Assembly: GCF_023703465.1 (NCBI RefSeq)
Contig: NZ_JAMQGP010000003.1
Span: 496,001-560,000, forward strand
DNA length: 64,000 bases
Reading direction: 5' to 3'
Source of the DNA: Echinimonas agarilytica
GTDB taxonomy: Bacteria; Pseudomonadota; Gammaproteobacteria; Enterobacterales; Neiellaceae
The number at the start of each line of letters is the position of its first letter. The first letter of the stretch is position 1. The notes beneath the pieces are model-generated. The model did not search any database. It was not told the DNA's origin and saw nothing but the letters and a program-made list of their open reading frames with translations. Position numbers and translations under genes: made by a program. This document shows, one piece after another, positions 26,612 through 35,294 of the stretch.

Positions 26612-28096
26612 TTGCTTCAATCATTAACTCCCCAACTTTGGCTAGCTTTAGCTGTCAGCAGCAGTGTTGTTGTCGGTTTATTTACTTGGTTGTTCACACG
26701 TTCTTTGTGGAAGACGCGTGTAGATGCGATTCAACAACTTAATGAACAGCAGTTGTTGGCGCTGCAACAGGCTCATCAAGGCTTGAATTCCGACTATGCC
26801 GTAGCCAAAGATTCAATGACGCAATTGCAGAATAGTCGTTCGCAGTTACAGGTTGAAATTGCTCGGCTGGAAGCCAGTGAAAAAGCATCCTTTCGTCAAA
26901 TAGATCAGCTTCAAGTCGTTGAACAAGAATTCAAACACAATGAAATCAAGCTTCAACAACACCTATCAGACGTACTGCGTGAACGCGATACCTTGCAAGA
27001 GCGCTATCAAAATCAAACCGAAGCATTGACCGAAAAGCAGCGATTGTTAGAAGCTTCGGAGCAACGTCTCGCCCAAGAGTTTGAGAATTTGGCGAATCGT
27101 ATTTTTGAAAAGAAAACACAAGCATTTCAAGCCTCGAGTGAGAACGGATTGGAAGCACTATTAAAACCGTTTCGAGAGCAAATTAGCGGTTTTCAGCAGC
27201 AAGTTTCTCAAAAGAACGAAGCTGATCTTGCACAGCAGGCACTGTTGAAAAAAGAGCTCGACGATTTAAAAACTCTTAATTTGAAAATGTCAGACGATGC
27301 GATCAATTTAACCAAGGCATTGAAAGGTGATAGTAAAACCCAAGGAAATTGGGGAGAGGTGGTGCTTCAGCGGCTGCTCGACCAATCAGGGCTAAAGCAG
27401 GGGCGTGAGTACGAATTGCAGGTGGCATTGAAAAACGAACACGGTAAACGCTATCAGCCTGATGTGATCATTCATTTGCCGCAAGAAAAAGACATTATTA
27501 TTGACTCAAAAGTGTCGTTAACCGCCTATGAGAAACTAAGCAGTTCAGATGATGAAGAAATTAAAAAGCAAGCACTGCAACAGCATGTTGCCTCAGTGCG
27601 AGGGCATATTCGAGAGCTAAGTGCTAAAAATTATCAAGATTTAGAAGGTGTTCGCACATTGGATTATGTGCTGATGTTTGTGCCCATTGAAGCAGCTTTT
27701 GTGGCGGCGTTGGAAACGCAATCCGACCTAATTAAACATGCACTCGACAATAACATTATGCTGGTTAGCCCCACTAATTTAATGGTGGCTTTGCGAACCA
27801 TCAACAACATATGGCGGGTCGAGCAGCAAAACCAAAACGCACTGGAGATTGCCCAAAGAGCTGGCAAACTTTACGACAAATTTGTGGGCTTTATTGAAGA
27901 TCTAGATAAAGTTGGAGTCGCGTTAGGCCGTGCTACAAAAGATTATGAGTCCGCCAAAAACAAACTTGAGTCGGGTACTGGTAATTTGGTGCGCCAAGCG
28001 ACCTTGCTTAAGGAGTTAGGAGTGCGTTCAAACAAGCAAATTGATTCGTCCACAGTAGAAAAATCAAGTTCGGAAAACAGTCAAAAAGAGACTTAA
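26612..28096 (+). CDS. rmuC: DNA recombination protein RmuC
   Basis: A 494-residue protein with an N-terminal membrane helix (residues 10-29), a long coiled coil (about 35-180) and the conserved RmuC domain (KTQGNWGEVVLQRLLDQSGL, DVIIHLPQEKDIIIDSKVSLTAYEKL, YVLMFVPIEAAFVAAL, LVSPTNLMVALRTINNIWR). The domain has a restriction-nuclease-like core; D and the DSK motif fit its active site. RmuC limits recombination at short inverted repeats. The start is TTG 26612, seven bases after GAGGT at 26600-26604. A bidirectional terminator follows directly. Confidence 0.95.
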   Translation: MLQSLTPQLWLALAVSSSVVVGLFTWLFTRSLWKTRVDAIQQLNEQQLLALQQAHQGLNSDYAVAKDSMTQLQNSRSQLQVEIARLEASEKASFRQIDQLQVVEQEFKHNEIKLQQHLSDVLRERDTLQERYQNQTEALTEKQRLLEASEQRLAQEFENLANRIFEKKTQAFQASSENGLEALLKPFREQISGFQQQVSQKNEADLAQQALLKKELDDLKTLNLKMSDDAINLTKALKGDSKTQGNWGEVVLQRLLDQSGLKQGREYELQVALKNEHGKRYQPDVIIHLPQEKDIIIDSKVSLTAYEKLSSSDDEEIKKQALQQHVASVRGHIRELSAKNYQDLEGVRTLDYVLMFVPIEAAFVAALETQSDLIKHALDNNIMLVSPTNLMVALRTINNIWRVEQQNQNALEIAQRAGKLYDKFVGFIEDLDKVGVALGRATKDYESAKNKLESGTGNLVRQATLLKELGVRSNKQIDSSTVEKSSSENSQKET

Positions 28097-28103
28097 ATCG
28101 GAC

Positions 28104-28134
28104 GAAAAAATACCGGCTTGAGGCCGGTATTTTA
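28104..28134. terminator. Bidirectional terminator between rmuC and the small minus-strand gene
   Basis: ATACCGGC at 28110-28117 pairs with GCCGGTAT at 28123-28130, extended by A-T pairs on both sides. The A run and T run provide tracts for both directions, as expected between convergent genes. Confidence 0.88.
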
Positions 28135-28141
28135 AGTTTAT

Positions 28142-28285
28142 TTATTCATTTCCGCTGCTATTCATATAGCTGAAATGCCGCGACGGTTTGTTAGAGCTTT
28201 GAGAAATGGTCTGATCACGACCTACTCCGTATTGAGACCAACCGGTTGCTTTAACAATGCCGAGTAATTCGATGAAACCTGACAT
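28142..28285 (-). CDS. Small protein gene, 47 residues, unknown function
   Basis: This frame runs from ATG 28285 to TAA 28142. AAGGAG at 28297-28292 lies six bases before the ATG, one of the best ribosome binding sites in the window. The product begins MSGFIELLGIVKATGWSQY, with a short amphipathic helix, and continues polar (VGRDQTISQSSNKPSRHF). It has no cysteine and no clear membrane helix. The stop lies eight bases from a bidirectional terminator that would end its mRNA. An inverted repeat ATCACT/AGTGAT sits at 28311-28327 in the presumed leader. I know no family for it; the combination of start signal, terminator and free intergenic position supports a real gene. Confidence 0.68.
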   Translation of the reverse strand: MSGFIELLGIVKATGWSQYGVGRDQTISQSSNKPSRHFSYMNSSGNE

Positions 28286-28406
28286 AGTTGACTCCTTGAG
28301 CTTGAATCGCATCACTCTTATAGTGATCGTTGATAGCTGAGATATAATTTAACAAGTAGGTAACTTAGACTTAAAAGTGTGACCTACATCACAAAGGTAA
28401 TTTTGA

Positions 28407-28751
28407 ATGATGCAAAGGTCAACCCCATATTTCAAAAAAATGTTGTTTTGGGTGGCGCTAATATTGGCTGGATGCACGCACACTGACCTTTACCAAGGCT
28501 CTGAAGGCACACGCATCAGTTTTTTGGAAGACGACGTGGCAGAGTGTAAATCGTTGGGTGAAGTGATAGGTACCGAAGGCCACTGGTATAATTACTGGTT
28601 TATTTCTAATCGAGAATTGCTTCAATCATCGCTCAATGATATTCGAAATCAAGCGGCACAACGTGGCGCTGATGTGGTGTATCTACCAAGAGATATTAGC
28701 TTTGAAACATCTGTAACCTTTGTTGGAACAGCCTACGATTGTAGGCCTTAA
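28407..28751 (+). CDS. DUF4156-like lipoprotein
   Basis: A 114-residue small lipoprotein. The hydrophobic stretch MLFWVALILAGC puts the lipidated cysteine at residue 23. The mature part fits the DUF4156 pattern (DDVAECKSLGEVIGTEG, LNDIRNQAAQRGADVVYLP, FVGTAYDC), with two further cysteines that could form a disulfide. Members resemble the outer-membrane stress sensor RcsF in size and layout, but no function is shown. It is divergent from the 47-residue gene and convergent with the diguanylate cyclase gene, whose stop lies five bases away. Confidence 0.8.
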   Translation: MMQRSTPYFKKMLFWVALILAGCTHTDLYQGSEGTRISFLEDDVAECKSLGEVIGTEGHWYNYWFISNRELLQSSLNDIRNQAAQRGADVVYLPRDISFETSVTFVGTAYDCRP

Positions 28752-28756
28752 TTTGT

Positions 28757-30601
28757 TTATAAAACAGTTTCTTGTAATTTGGTGCTTTTGTTCGCATCGC
28801 GCTTGTTCATCAAACGTATTACAGTCTCAGAGCGTCCCAGCGCTTTGGCTTCATAAAGGGATTCGTCGGCAAGCCTAAATACCAATGAAGAACCAGGCTT
28901 TGAGGAATTTGACGGCACAATAGCTGCACCGCCTGAAAAACCAACCCGACCGGTTTGTTCTTCGGGCAGTTGGATTTCCACTTCACTCATCGCAAAGCGA
29001 AGTGACCCAATCTTACTCTGAATGCTGTTTACATCCTTATCACTGAACAATACTGCAAATTCTTCGCCCCCAACGCGGAAGACTTGATCCGTTGTGCCTT
29101 CAAAATGTTTTTTGAATACACGTGAAAAATGGATGAGAGCTCTATCACCCGCCGCATGTCCGTATCGATCGTTGAAGGCTTTAAAGTAATCTAGGTCGAG
29201 CAGCAAAATACAAAAGAAATCCCCTTGATGAATGGTGTCAGTCAATATGATCTCGATTTGTTTCGCGAAATAACGCCGATTGTATAAGCCTGTGAGTGGA
29301 TCGGTTGCTGCCATATTGGCGATTTGCGCATTGGCCATGTCCAATTGCTCGGTGCGCTCATTTACAATTTCCATCAACTTTTTAGAGCGGCGAGAATGAG
29401 ATTGAGCTAATTCAGTTTGCTCTTCTAAGTAGTGTTGTTGCCCTCGATTGAATCGGTCAGCTAAGGCGATTGCTAGAATCAGGAATTCTATAATCGATCC
29501 AACATTGAGTGCTTGAGCTGCTATTGATGTTGCAGGAATAATGTCCATTATCTGCGCTAAGTAAACGAAGATACTGATGACGAGTACAGCCCATGCCGCT
29601 AAGAATATCTGCGCTGACCGAAGCCCTTTGAGAGCTTGCTTGGTCGCTACGGTCATGATGATGACTGAGGTCACGGTGCTAACAGGCACTATAAATGCGA
29701 ATGCAGTGGCGTAACTATCGAGGATGGCCAAAAGCAGCGGAAAAATTTGCAAGCTGTTCATCACAACTAGTGCTTTAAACAGCATCGGTGATGAATTTTT
29801 GATGTCCAGAAAATAGCTGCTCAAAAGGCTCAGCGATGCAAAGCTGAGAATAATAGAAATAGGTAAAAAGATATTATTCCAATGCGGCGCATTGGGCCAA
29901 AGGTACTGGAATGCGAATCCAGTAAAGGTGATGTTCCAAGCAATGAAAGCGGTTAAATAAACACTGTATAAAAAAAACAGTTTCTCACGAGTGACAGTGA
30001 ACAATATAAGGTTGTAAAGGAGCAGAATGAAGGCTGCACCAAAGTACAACCCAAATACAAATGAATCCATTCGAGTACTTCTGTGCCATTGTTCTTCTGG
30101 CAGAATCTCTATAGGAAGAGCCTCAAACAAACCATCATGAGTTTTAGCTTGTAAATAGAACGTGGTGGTTTCGTTATCATTCAATGCTAATTCAAAATGA
30201 AAGTGTCGATGATCTTGAATGCGACTTTTAAACGGAGTTCGATCACCTGTTTTTATTTGAGTCCGAGTGCCATCTTCACGGACAAGTAAGGCAGAAAGGT
30301 AATCTTGGTGAGGAGTCTTAACTGAAATAAACCCCTGGTAAGGTGCGCCCGTTGTGTTTCTTAGTTCGATTTTGATCCAATGTGCCGCATCGGAAAATGA
30401 GTAATTGGGGATACGGGTGTCTAACGGCGACCAAATGTAATTCGCTGCTGATGAAATAGTATGTAAATCATAGGCATGGTCACTATCTCGATAGTGACTG
30501 TAAGATTGTTCAAGTTCATCTGAGCTATTTGCCCAACAGTTAGCGGTTAAAAATATACTCGCTAAAATTAATAGTAAGGTGCGATACGCGTCCATGCACA
30601 T
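28757..30601 (-). CDS. Diguanylate cyclase with 7TMR-DISM sensor
   Basis: A 614-residue membrane enzyme that should make cyclic di-GMP. A signal peptide (1-24) precedes a periplasmic 7TMR-DISMED2-type domain (about 35-175), then seven membrane helices (about 185-385), a short coiled coil and a GGDEF domain from 435. The active-site loop is GGEEF at 511-515 and DLDYFKAFNDRYGHAAGD is intact, so activity is likely. The position of the inhibitory RxxD site shows GTTD instead, so product feedback at that site is probably absent. The start is ATG 30601 or 30595. The extracellular sensor of this class is thought to bind carbohydrates or other small ligands; which one is unknown. Confidence 0.93.
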   Translation of the reverse strand: MCMDAYRTLLLILASIFLTANCWANSSDELEQSYSHYRDSDHAYDLHTISSAANYIWSPLDTRIPNYSFSDAAHWIKIELRNTTGAPYQGFISVKTPHQDYLSALLVREDGTRTQIKTGDRTPFKSRIQDHRHFHFELALNDNETTTFYLQAKTHDGLFEALPIEILPEEQWHRSTRMDSFVFGLYFGAAFILLLYNLILFTVTREKLFFLYSVYLTAFIAWNITFTGFAFQYLWPNAPHWNNIFLPISIILSFASLSLLSSYFLDIKNSSPMLFKALVVMNSLQIFPLLLAILDSYATAFAFIVPVSTVTSVIIMTVATKQALKGLRSAQIFLAAWAVLVISIFVYLAQIMDIIPATSIAAQALNVGSIIEFLILAIALADRFNRGQQHYLEEQTELAQSHSRRSKKLMEIVNERTEQLDMANAQIANMAATDPLTGLYNRRYFAKQIEIILTDTIHQGDFFCILLLDLDYFKAFNDRYGHAAGDRALIHFSRVFKKHFEGTTDQVFRVGGEEFAVLFSDKDVNSIQSKIGSLRFAMSEVEIQLPEEQTGRVGFSGGAAIVPSNSSKPGSSLVFRLADESLYEAKALGRSETVIRLMNKRDANKSTKLQETVL

Positions 30602-30711
30602 TGCTCTTTTTAAAAAGTGAATTAATGCTTTTACAGCATCATCTTATAGAACCATCAAGAGTGTTGCGAAACAAGAGAAAGTTAATTGTTAGTGAGCCGA
30701 CCAGTGAGCTG

Positions 30712-30739
30712 CAGCAACACCCATGGCTGAGTGTTGCTG
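30712..30739. terminator. Hairpin downstream of yciI
   Basis: CAGCAACAC at 30712-30720 pairs perfectly with GTGTTGCTG at 30731-30739. It lies nine bases after the yciI stop on the minus strand. No T tract follows it, so it is either an imperfect terminator or an mRNA-protecting stem. Confidence 0.45.
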
Positions 30740-30747
30740 AGGAAAAG

Positions 30748-31047
30748 CTATGGTAGAACTTTCTTAAAAGGTTTCACAGTCACTTTTGAATAAACACCAG
30801 CTGCGACATATGGATCGTCGTCTGCCCATTGTTGAGCGGCACTGAAACTTGCAAACTCGGCGATGATCACCGAGCCAGTGAAGCCAGCGTCACCGGGATC
30901 GTTGCTATCAATAGCAGGGCAAGGGCCTGCGATTAACAGGCGCTCTTCCTCGTTCAAAAGCTCGAGCCGAGCCAGGTGCATTGGACGTGCCTTGTTACGC
31001 AGGGGCAGGCTATTTTCAACGTCTTCAGAGCAAATCATGTAATACAT
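30748..31047 (-). CDS. yciI: YciI family protein
   Basis: A 99-residue cytoplasmic protein of the YciI family, a ferredoxin-like fold with a conserved His-Asp pair. The pattern is visible in [36 protein letters not shown] and [26 protein letters not shown]. Family members are small dimers with possible lyase or isomerase activity; the physiological reaction is unknown. It follows yciB by two bases, the same pair as in E. coli, so the two are translated from one mRNA. Confidence 0.94.
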   Translation of the reverse strand: MYYMICSEDVENSLPLRNKARPMHLARLELLNEEERLLIAGPCPAIDSNDPGDAGFTGSVIIAEFASFSAAQQWADDDPYVAAGVYSKVTVKPFKKVLP

Positions 31048-31049
31048 GT

Positions 31050-31613
31050 TTAGTCCTTTGAATGTTCAATGGGTTCGGCTTCAGTCTCTTTTGGAAGATA
31101 GCGCCAAATATAAAACCCCTGCGAGATCGCAAAGAGGATTGTTAATACAGTTAAGCCAAATACCTTAAAGTTAACCCAAGTCTCTTGTGACAATGAAAAA
31201 GCCACATAGACGTTGAGTAACCCGCACGATAAAAAGAATAGAGCCCAAGCATAGCCAAGACGCACAAAAACATCGTGAGGTAAATCTAGTTCACCGCCCA
31301 GCATTGCTTTAATGAGCGGCTTTTTAAACACCCACTGGCCAACCAATAAGGCGACAGCCATTGCACCGTAAATCGCGGTGACTTTCCATTTGATGAACGC
31401 ATCATTCTGAAAGAACAGGGTCAGCGAGCCAAACGCTAAAACCATCACCAAAGTGATTACGTGGATCTTTTCTACTTTGTTCCATATGAGTTTTGCGGCA
31501 ACGATTTGAATGACTGTAGCAGCCATTAATACGCCAGTTGCGACATAAACATCGTGCAACTTATAGCCAACAAAAAAGGCGAGGAGCGGCAGAAAATCGA
31601 ATAATTGCTTCAT
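31050..31613 (-). CDS. yciB: Inner-membrane septation protein YciB (IspZ)
   Basis: A 187-residue protein with five predicted membrane helices, matching YciB ([73 protein letters not shown]). YciB contributes to cell-envelope synthesis and interacts with cell-elongation and division proteins in E. coli. It is the first gene of the yciB-yciI pair and is divergent from the DUF3392 gene. Confidence 0.95.
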   Translation of the reverse strand: MKQLFDFLPLLAFFVGYKLHDVYVATGVLMAATVIQIVAAKLIWNKVEKIHVITLVMVLAFGSLTLFFQNDAFIKWKVTAIYGAMAVALLVGQWVFKKPLIKAMLGGELDLPHDVFVRLGYAWALFFLSCGLLNVYVAFSLSQETWVNFKVFGLTVLTILFAISQGFYIWRYLPKETEAEPIEHSKD

Positions 31614-31761
31614 CGCGGTTCCTAGTGATTGATAAAGGCTAGCAGTTTAACCAGTTGTTAAGCGCACGTCACCTTTGCTTCCTGAATTGTGCCTTAACAG
31701 GTGATAAATAAAGTCAAATAGGTACTATGGCGTGGGTAATTATCTTATTTGGGAGAGTCAG

Positions 31762-32073
31762 GTGTCTCAATTTAGTAGTTGGCTATATGCTCAGCTTCCT
31801 GAGGTATCCACTGCGTTAACGGCGTGTCTGTTGATTGTATTTGGTGCTGATATTAATCGACTTTTAAGAAAGTCACTGCGACGTCAAAACTTTATTGTTC
31901 GCACAGCGGTCTTCATTTTTGTAAATGCCGTGGGGTTTGGAATGGTGATTATCAAACTATCTCCCTGGATTTCCATGCAGTTAAAGCAGTTACCGATTCA
32001 GTGGTTGTGTATTGTTTTAGTGAGCTTATTCGTACTTATTGGCACTTGGGCACAACGAAACAGGCACGTATAA
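31762..32073 (+). CDS. DUF3392 family membrane protein
   Basis: A 103-residue inner-membrane protein with three predicted helices (about residues 14-32, 44-68 and 77-96). Its pattern (VFGADINRLLRKSLRRQNFIVRTAVFIFVNAVGFG) fits the DUF3392 family found in marine gammaproteobacteria. The start is GTG 31762, six bases after GGGAG at 31751-31755; the longer frame from 31732 lacks a site. Function unknown. It is followed by a gap of 220 bases before the aldehyde dehydrogenase. Confidence 0.8.
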   Translation: MSQFSSWLYAQLPEVSTALTACLLIVFGADINRLLRKSLRRQNFIVRTAVFIFVNAVGFGMVIIKLSPWISMQLKQLPIQWLCIVLVSLFVLIGTWAQRNRHV

Positions 32074-32225
32074 TCGCGTGTATCATCATCTGTTAATTCA
32101 TGTACTTGTGCAGAACGCACATTGAAGCAGATCAATGTCAGCCAAGATTCCTTGATTCATCGTCAAAACTTTTCACTATCGAACTTTATTTTCAATCGTA
32201 TCTGTTATATCAATGTACAAAACGT

Positions 32226-32241
32226 TAATTGTTAACAATTA
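32226..32241. promoter_or_regulatory. Perfect 16-base palindrome upstream of the aldehyde dehydrogenase gene
   Basis: TAATTGTT is followed by its exact complement AACAATTA. It lies 52 bases before the start codon of the aldehyde dehydrogenase, a typical operator position. The TTGTTAACAA core resembles sites of GntR- or LacI-type sugar regulators in general shape, but I cannot name the regulator and none is encoded next to it. Confidence 0.55.
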
Positions 32242-32293
32242 GAGTTCGGTACAGATGCATTCCCGCGGCTCTCTTCCTTCAAGGAACAAATGC

Positions 32294-33748
32294 ATGACAA
32301 ACCCAAAAACATATCAATTGTTTATAAATGGCCAATGGTCTGATTCAGATACTGCACAAACCGTTGATGTAATTAGTCCTTCAAATGAAACCGTTGTAGC
32401 CAAGATTCAGAACGGTTCAGCAGCGGATGCTCAACGAGCGCTTGAGGCTGCCGACAAAGCACAAAAAGAGTGGAAAAAAGTTCCACCCAAAAAACGTGCT
32501 GATGTGGTTAAAAAGCTGATTGAGGAAATTAAAAAATCACGCGAATTTTTAGCGGAATTGTTGGTGAAAGAACAAGGGAAATTGCTTCGTGTAGCTCAAA
32601 TGGAAGTGGATGTTACTTGCACCTTCTTAGAGTATGCATGTGAATGGGCGCGCCAAATTGAAGGTGATATTGTTCCATCTGATAACGAAAACGAACACAT
32701 ATTTATCCATAAGATCCCAAGAGGCGTGGTTGCTGCCATCACGGCGTGGAACTTCCCACTTGCGCTTGCTGGACGAAAAATTGGACCTGCACTCATCGCA
32801 GGCAACTCAATTGTTGTCAAACCAACGTCAGAAACGCCATTGGCGACGCTGGAATTAGGCAACTTGGCCATTAAAGCAGGTATGCCTCCGGGGCTGCTCA
32901 ATATCATTACAGGCCCAGGTCGAGTCATGGGTACAGCTATGGTTGAAAGCCCTATTACTAAAATGGTGACGATGACAGGTAGCACGCCAGCAGGTCAGTC
33001 TATTGCTCGGGCTGCAGCACAGAACTTAACACATGTGCAATTGGAACTCGGCGGGAAAGCGCCATTTATCGTATTGGCAGATGCTGATATTGATGAAGCA
33101 GTGAGTGGCGCTCTGCATTCACGCTTTGACAACTGCGGTCAGGTGTGTACCTGCAACGAACGCTTGTACGTGCATGAGTCTGTTTATGACGAGTTCATGG
33201 CCAAATTTATGGCGAAAGTCAAAGCCATTAAAGTGGGTGATCCTATGGATCCAAGCTCAGACATGGGGCCCAAAGTGAACGCAGCAGAGCTTAAACATAT
33301 GCAAGAGCTTGTGGATATTTCAGTGAAAGAGGGGGCTACTCTGGCTCACGGAGGAAGTCGTCCTCAAGGTGCTGAATTTGAAAAAGGCTTTTGGTTTGAA
33401 CCGACAATTCTGACTGACGTTCGTCAGGATATGACGATTATTCACGAAGAATCATTTGGTCCGATATTGCCGGTTGTTAAATTCTCTACATTTGAACAAG
33501 CCATTGAATATGCCAACGATTGTGAATATGGACTTGCATGTATGGTGTATACCAATGACATGAGTTTAATCATGCGATTAAACCAAGAGTTGGAATTTGG
33601 AGAGGTCTATGTGAACCGAGGTCATGGCGAGCAGCATCAAGGGTTCCACAACGGCTATAAGTTGAGTGGAAGTGGTGGTGAAGACGGCAAATACGGCTTT
33701 GAACAGTATCTAGAAAAGAAGACTTTTTATGTAAAGTTTAACGCTTAG
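32294..33748 (+). CDS. NAD-dependent aldehyde dehydrogenase, AldA-like (lactaldehyde/glycolaldehyde type)
   Basis: A 484-residue aldehyde dehydrogenase most like E. coli AldA, which oxidises L-lactaldehyde and glycolaldehyde. Catalytic residues are present: N153 in AWNFP, K176 in VVKP, E251 in LELGGK and the nucleophile C285 in NCGQVC. The C-terminal run QGFHNGYKLSGSGGEDGKYG follows AldA rather than succinate-semialdehyde or betaine-aldehyde dehydrogenases. The start is ATG 32294, seven bases after AAGGAA at 32281-32286; a frame from 32255 is longer but lacks a site. It may oxidise the aldehyde product of the aldolase encoded at 39339, 5.6 kb downstream; that link is inference. A perfect palindrome lies upstream and a hairpin downstream. 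Confidence 0.9.
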   Translation: MTNPKTYQLFINGQWSDSDTAQTVDVISPSNETVVAKIQNGSAADAQRALEAADKAQKEWKKVPPKKRADVVKKLIEEIKKSREFLAELLVKEQGKLLRVAQMEVDVTCTFLEYACEWARQIEGDIVPSDNENEHIFIHKIPRGVVAAITAWNFPLALAGRKIGPALIAGNSIVVKPTSETPLATLELGNLAIKAGMPPGLLNIITGPGRVMGTAMVESPITKMVTMTGSTPAGQSIARAAAQNLTHVQLELGGKAPFIVLADADIDEAVSGALHSRFDNCGQVCTCNERLYVHESVYDEFMAKFMAKVKAIKVGDPMDPSSDMGPKVNAAELKHMQELVDISVKEGATLAHGGSRPQGAEFEKGFWFEPTILTDVRQDMTIIHEESFGPILPVVKFSTFEQAIEYANDCEYGLACMVYTNDMSLIMRLNQELEFGEVYVNRGHGEQHQGFHNGYKLSGSGGEDGKYGFEQYLEKKTFYVKFNA

Positions 33749-33769
33749 TCAGTCGTGACTGACTCTGAA

Positions 33770-33797
33770 GAAAGGCGGCGATTAGCCGCCTTTCGTT
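33770..33797 (+). terminator. Terminator after the aldehyde dehydrogenase gene
   Basis: GAAAGGCGGC at 33770-33779 pairs with GCCGCCTTTC at 33785-33794, followed by GTTTG. Just before it, AGTCAGTC-GT-GACTGACT overlaps the stop codon and forms a second perfect inverted repeat. Confidence 0.72.
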
Positions 33798-33950
33798 TGT
33801 AAACTCGGTCATCAGTATTTTTATTCAGCTAAAAATTGTTATGTCTTTGCAGAACGCTAAAGTGTAACTAATCTGCTAATAGACCTTTTGATCGTTGTGC
33901 CTTTAAAATTGAAACGCTCACTATGTGTGTAGTTAATAACGGAAGTTTAA

Positions 33951-34985
33951 ATGTTGATTAAGTCAATTAGTTCAACACTATTATGTGTATTCCTGATCGC
34001 ATGTTCAGCGACGCAAATGCCAACGAGTGACAAAATTCAAGACGTTAATGCGGCAAGCCCGCTCAGAATTGAAATTTATGATGCCAGTTTAAATGCAATT
34101 TTGGACGACTCGATTGAGCCCGAAGTTGTAGCAAGCGGTTTTACTTGGTCTGAAGGCCCTGTTTGGGTGGAGTCTGAACAAAAAGTTTTATTCAGTGACG
34201 TGCCGCGAAATTTAGTGTTGAGTTGGAGCGAACATGAAGGCTTGCAAGAATACTTAAACCCCGCTGGAGCAACTGGCTTGCTGCCAAATGCCAGTCATGA
34301 GGGCTCAAACGGATTGGCTTTAAACGCAGAGGGACAACTGGTTTTGGCGCAACATGGTGATCGTCGAGTGAGCAAGCTCAGATCATCAATGGCAAATCCC
34401 AAACCGTCATATGAAACGCTTGCGGATAACTTCCAGGGTAAAAAATTCAATAGCCCTAACGATTTACACATACAAAAAGACGGCACCATTTGGTTTACCG
34501 ATCCACCATACGGTTTACCTCAAGGACCGTTGGATAAAGTCAATAGAGAGCTTGATTTTAATGGTGTTTTTCGTATTTCAAAAGAAAGAGTCGTTACGTT
34601 AGTTTCAACTGAACTCAGCTACCCAAACGGCATTGCTATGTCGAACGATGAGTCAGTCTTATACGTGGCAAATTCAGATCCAAAACACGCGGTATGGATG
34701 GCGTGGCCGATTGATGAAAACCGTATGTTAGGCGAAGGTAAAATATTGTTTGATGCAACTCATATGGTAGCGGATGGCAATGGTTTACCCGATGGATTAA
34801 AAATCCATCCGACGGGAGTTTTGTTTGCCACAGGGCCAGATGGAGTGCTTTTACTCTCTCCTGAAGGCAAATTGCTGGGTCAAATATTGACCGGTCAACC
34901 GACCGGTAATCTTGCGTTTAACAACGACTTTTCAACGCTCTACATCACTGCGAATAACCGATTAGTACGGATTAAAATGAAATAA
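33951..34985 (+). CDS. SMP-30/gluconolactonase family lipoprotein
   Basis: A 344-residue exported protein with lipobox LIAC (Cys 18). The six-bladed propeller of the SMP-30 family is recognised by GFTWSEGPVWVESEQKVLFSD, EGSNGLALNAEGQLVLAQHG, FNSPNDLHIQKDGTIWFTDPPYG, YPNGIAMSNDESVLYVANSD and DGLKIHPTGVLFATGPDG. Metal ligands typical of the family are visible: the Glu of SEGP, the Asn of SPND and PNG, and the Asp of PDG. Members hydrolyse sugar lactones. Lipidation suggests action in the periplasm or at the surface, on a lactone made by a membrane or periplasmic dehydrogenase. GGAAG at 33941-33945 fits the ATG. A strong terminator follows. Confidence 0.88.
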   Translation: MLIKSISSTLLCVFLIACSATQMPTSDKIQDVNAASPLRIEIYDASLNAILDDSIEPEVVASGFTWSEGPVWVESEQKVLFSDVPRNLVLSWSEHEGLQEYLNPAGATGLLPNASHEGSNGLALNAEGQLVLAQHGDRRVSKLRSSMANPKPSYETLADNFQGKKFNSPNDLHIQKDGTIWFTDPPYGLPQGPLDKVNRELDFNGVFRISKERVVTLVSTELSYPNGIAMSNDESVLYVANSDPKHAVWMAWPIDENRMLGEGKILFDATHMVADGNGLPDGLKIHPTGVLFATGPDGVLLLSPEGKLLGQILTGQPTGNLAFNNDFSTLYITANNRLVRIKMK

Positions 34986-35294
34986 TCAAGGTTTTATGCG
35001 GTTGTAAAGAAAGGCTTGAGTTACATCACTCAAGCCTTTTTTATTGGAGCGCTTCGCTAACGGATAAAGGGGGATTGATAGGAGATCGAGGAGTTCTTTG
35101 TTCTACCCCTTATTTTCAGCGTGAATACTTACCGCATAAGGCTAAAACAAGGCTACAGTTACAGAGGTTGCTTAGCTGGAGTTAACAAACTGATTTTTTA
35201 ATCAATTCAGCGCTAATCAACGTAAATAAAAGTGAGTCATTGCTTAGCCGTGCTGTGCTTGTATCAGCATTTGAATCACGAAATAGGGTGAAAT
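34986..35294. other. Intergenic region after the lactonase gene
   Basis: This 309-base gap begins with the lactonase terminator at 35009-35043. The rest has no plausible reading frame. It should hold the promoter of the DUF4174 gene in its last 100 bases; no clear -35/-10 pair or operator stands out. Confidence 0.45.
35009..35043 (+). terminator. Strong terminator of the lactonase gene
   Basis: AAAGGCTTGAGT pairs with ACTCAAGCCTTT around loop TACATC, followed by TTTT. The twelve-pair stem and T tract make this a confident intrinsic terminator. Confidence 0.92.
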
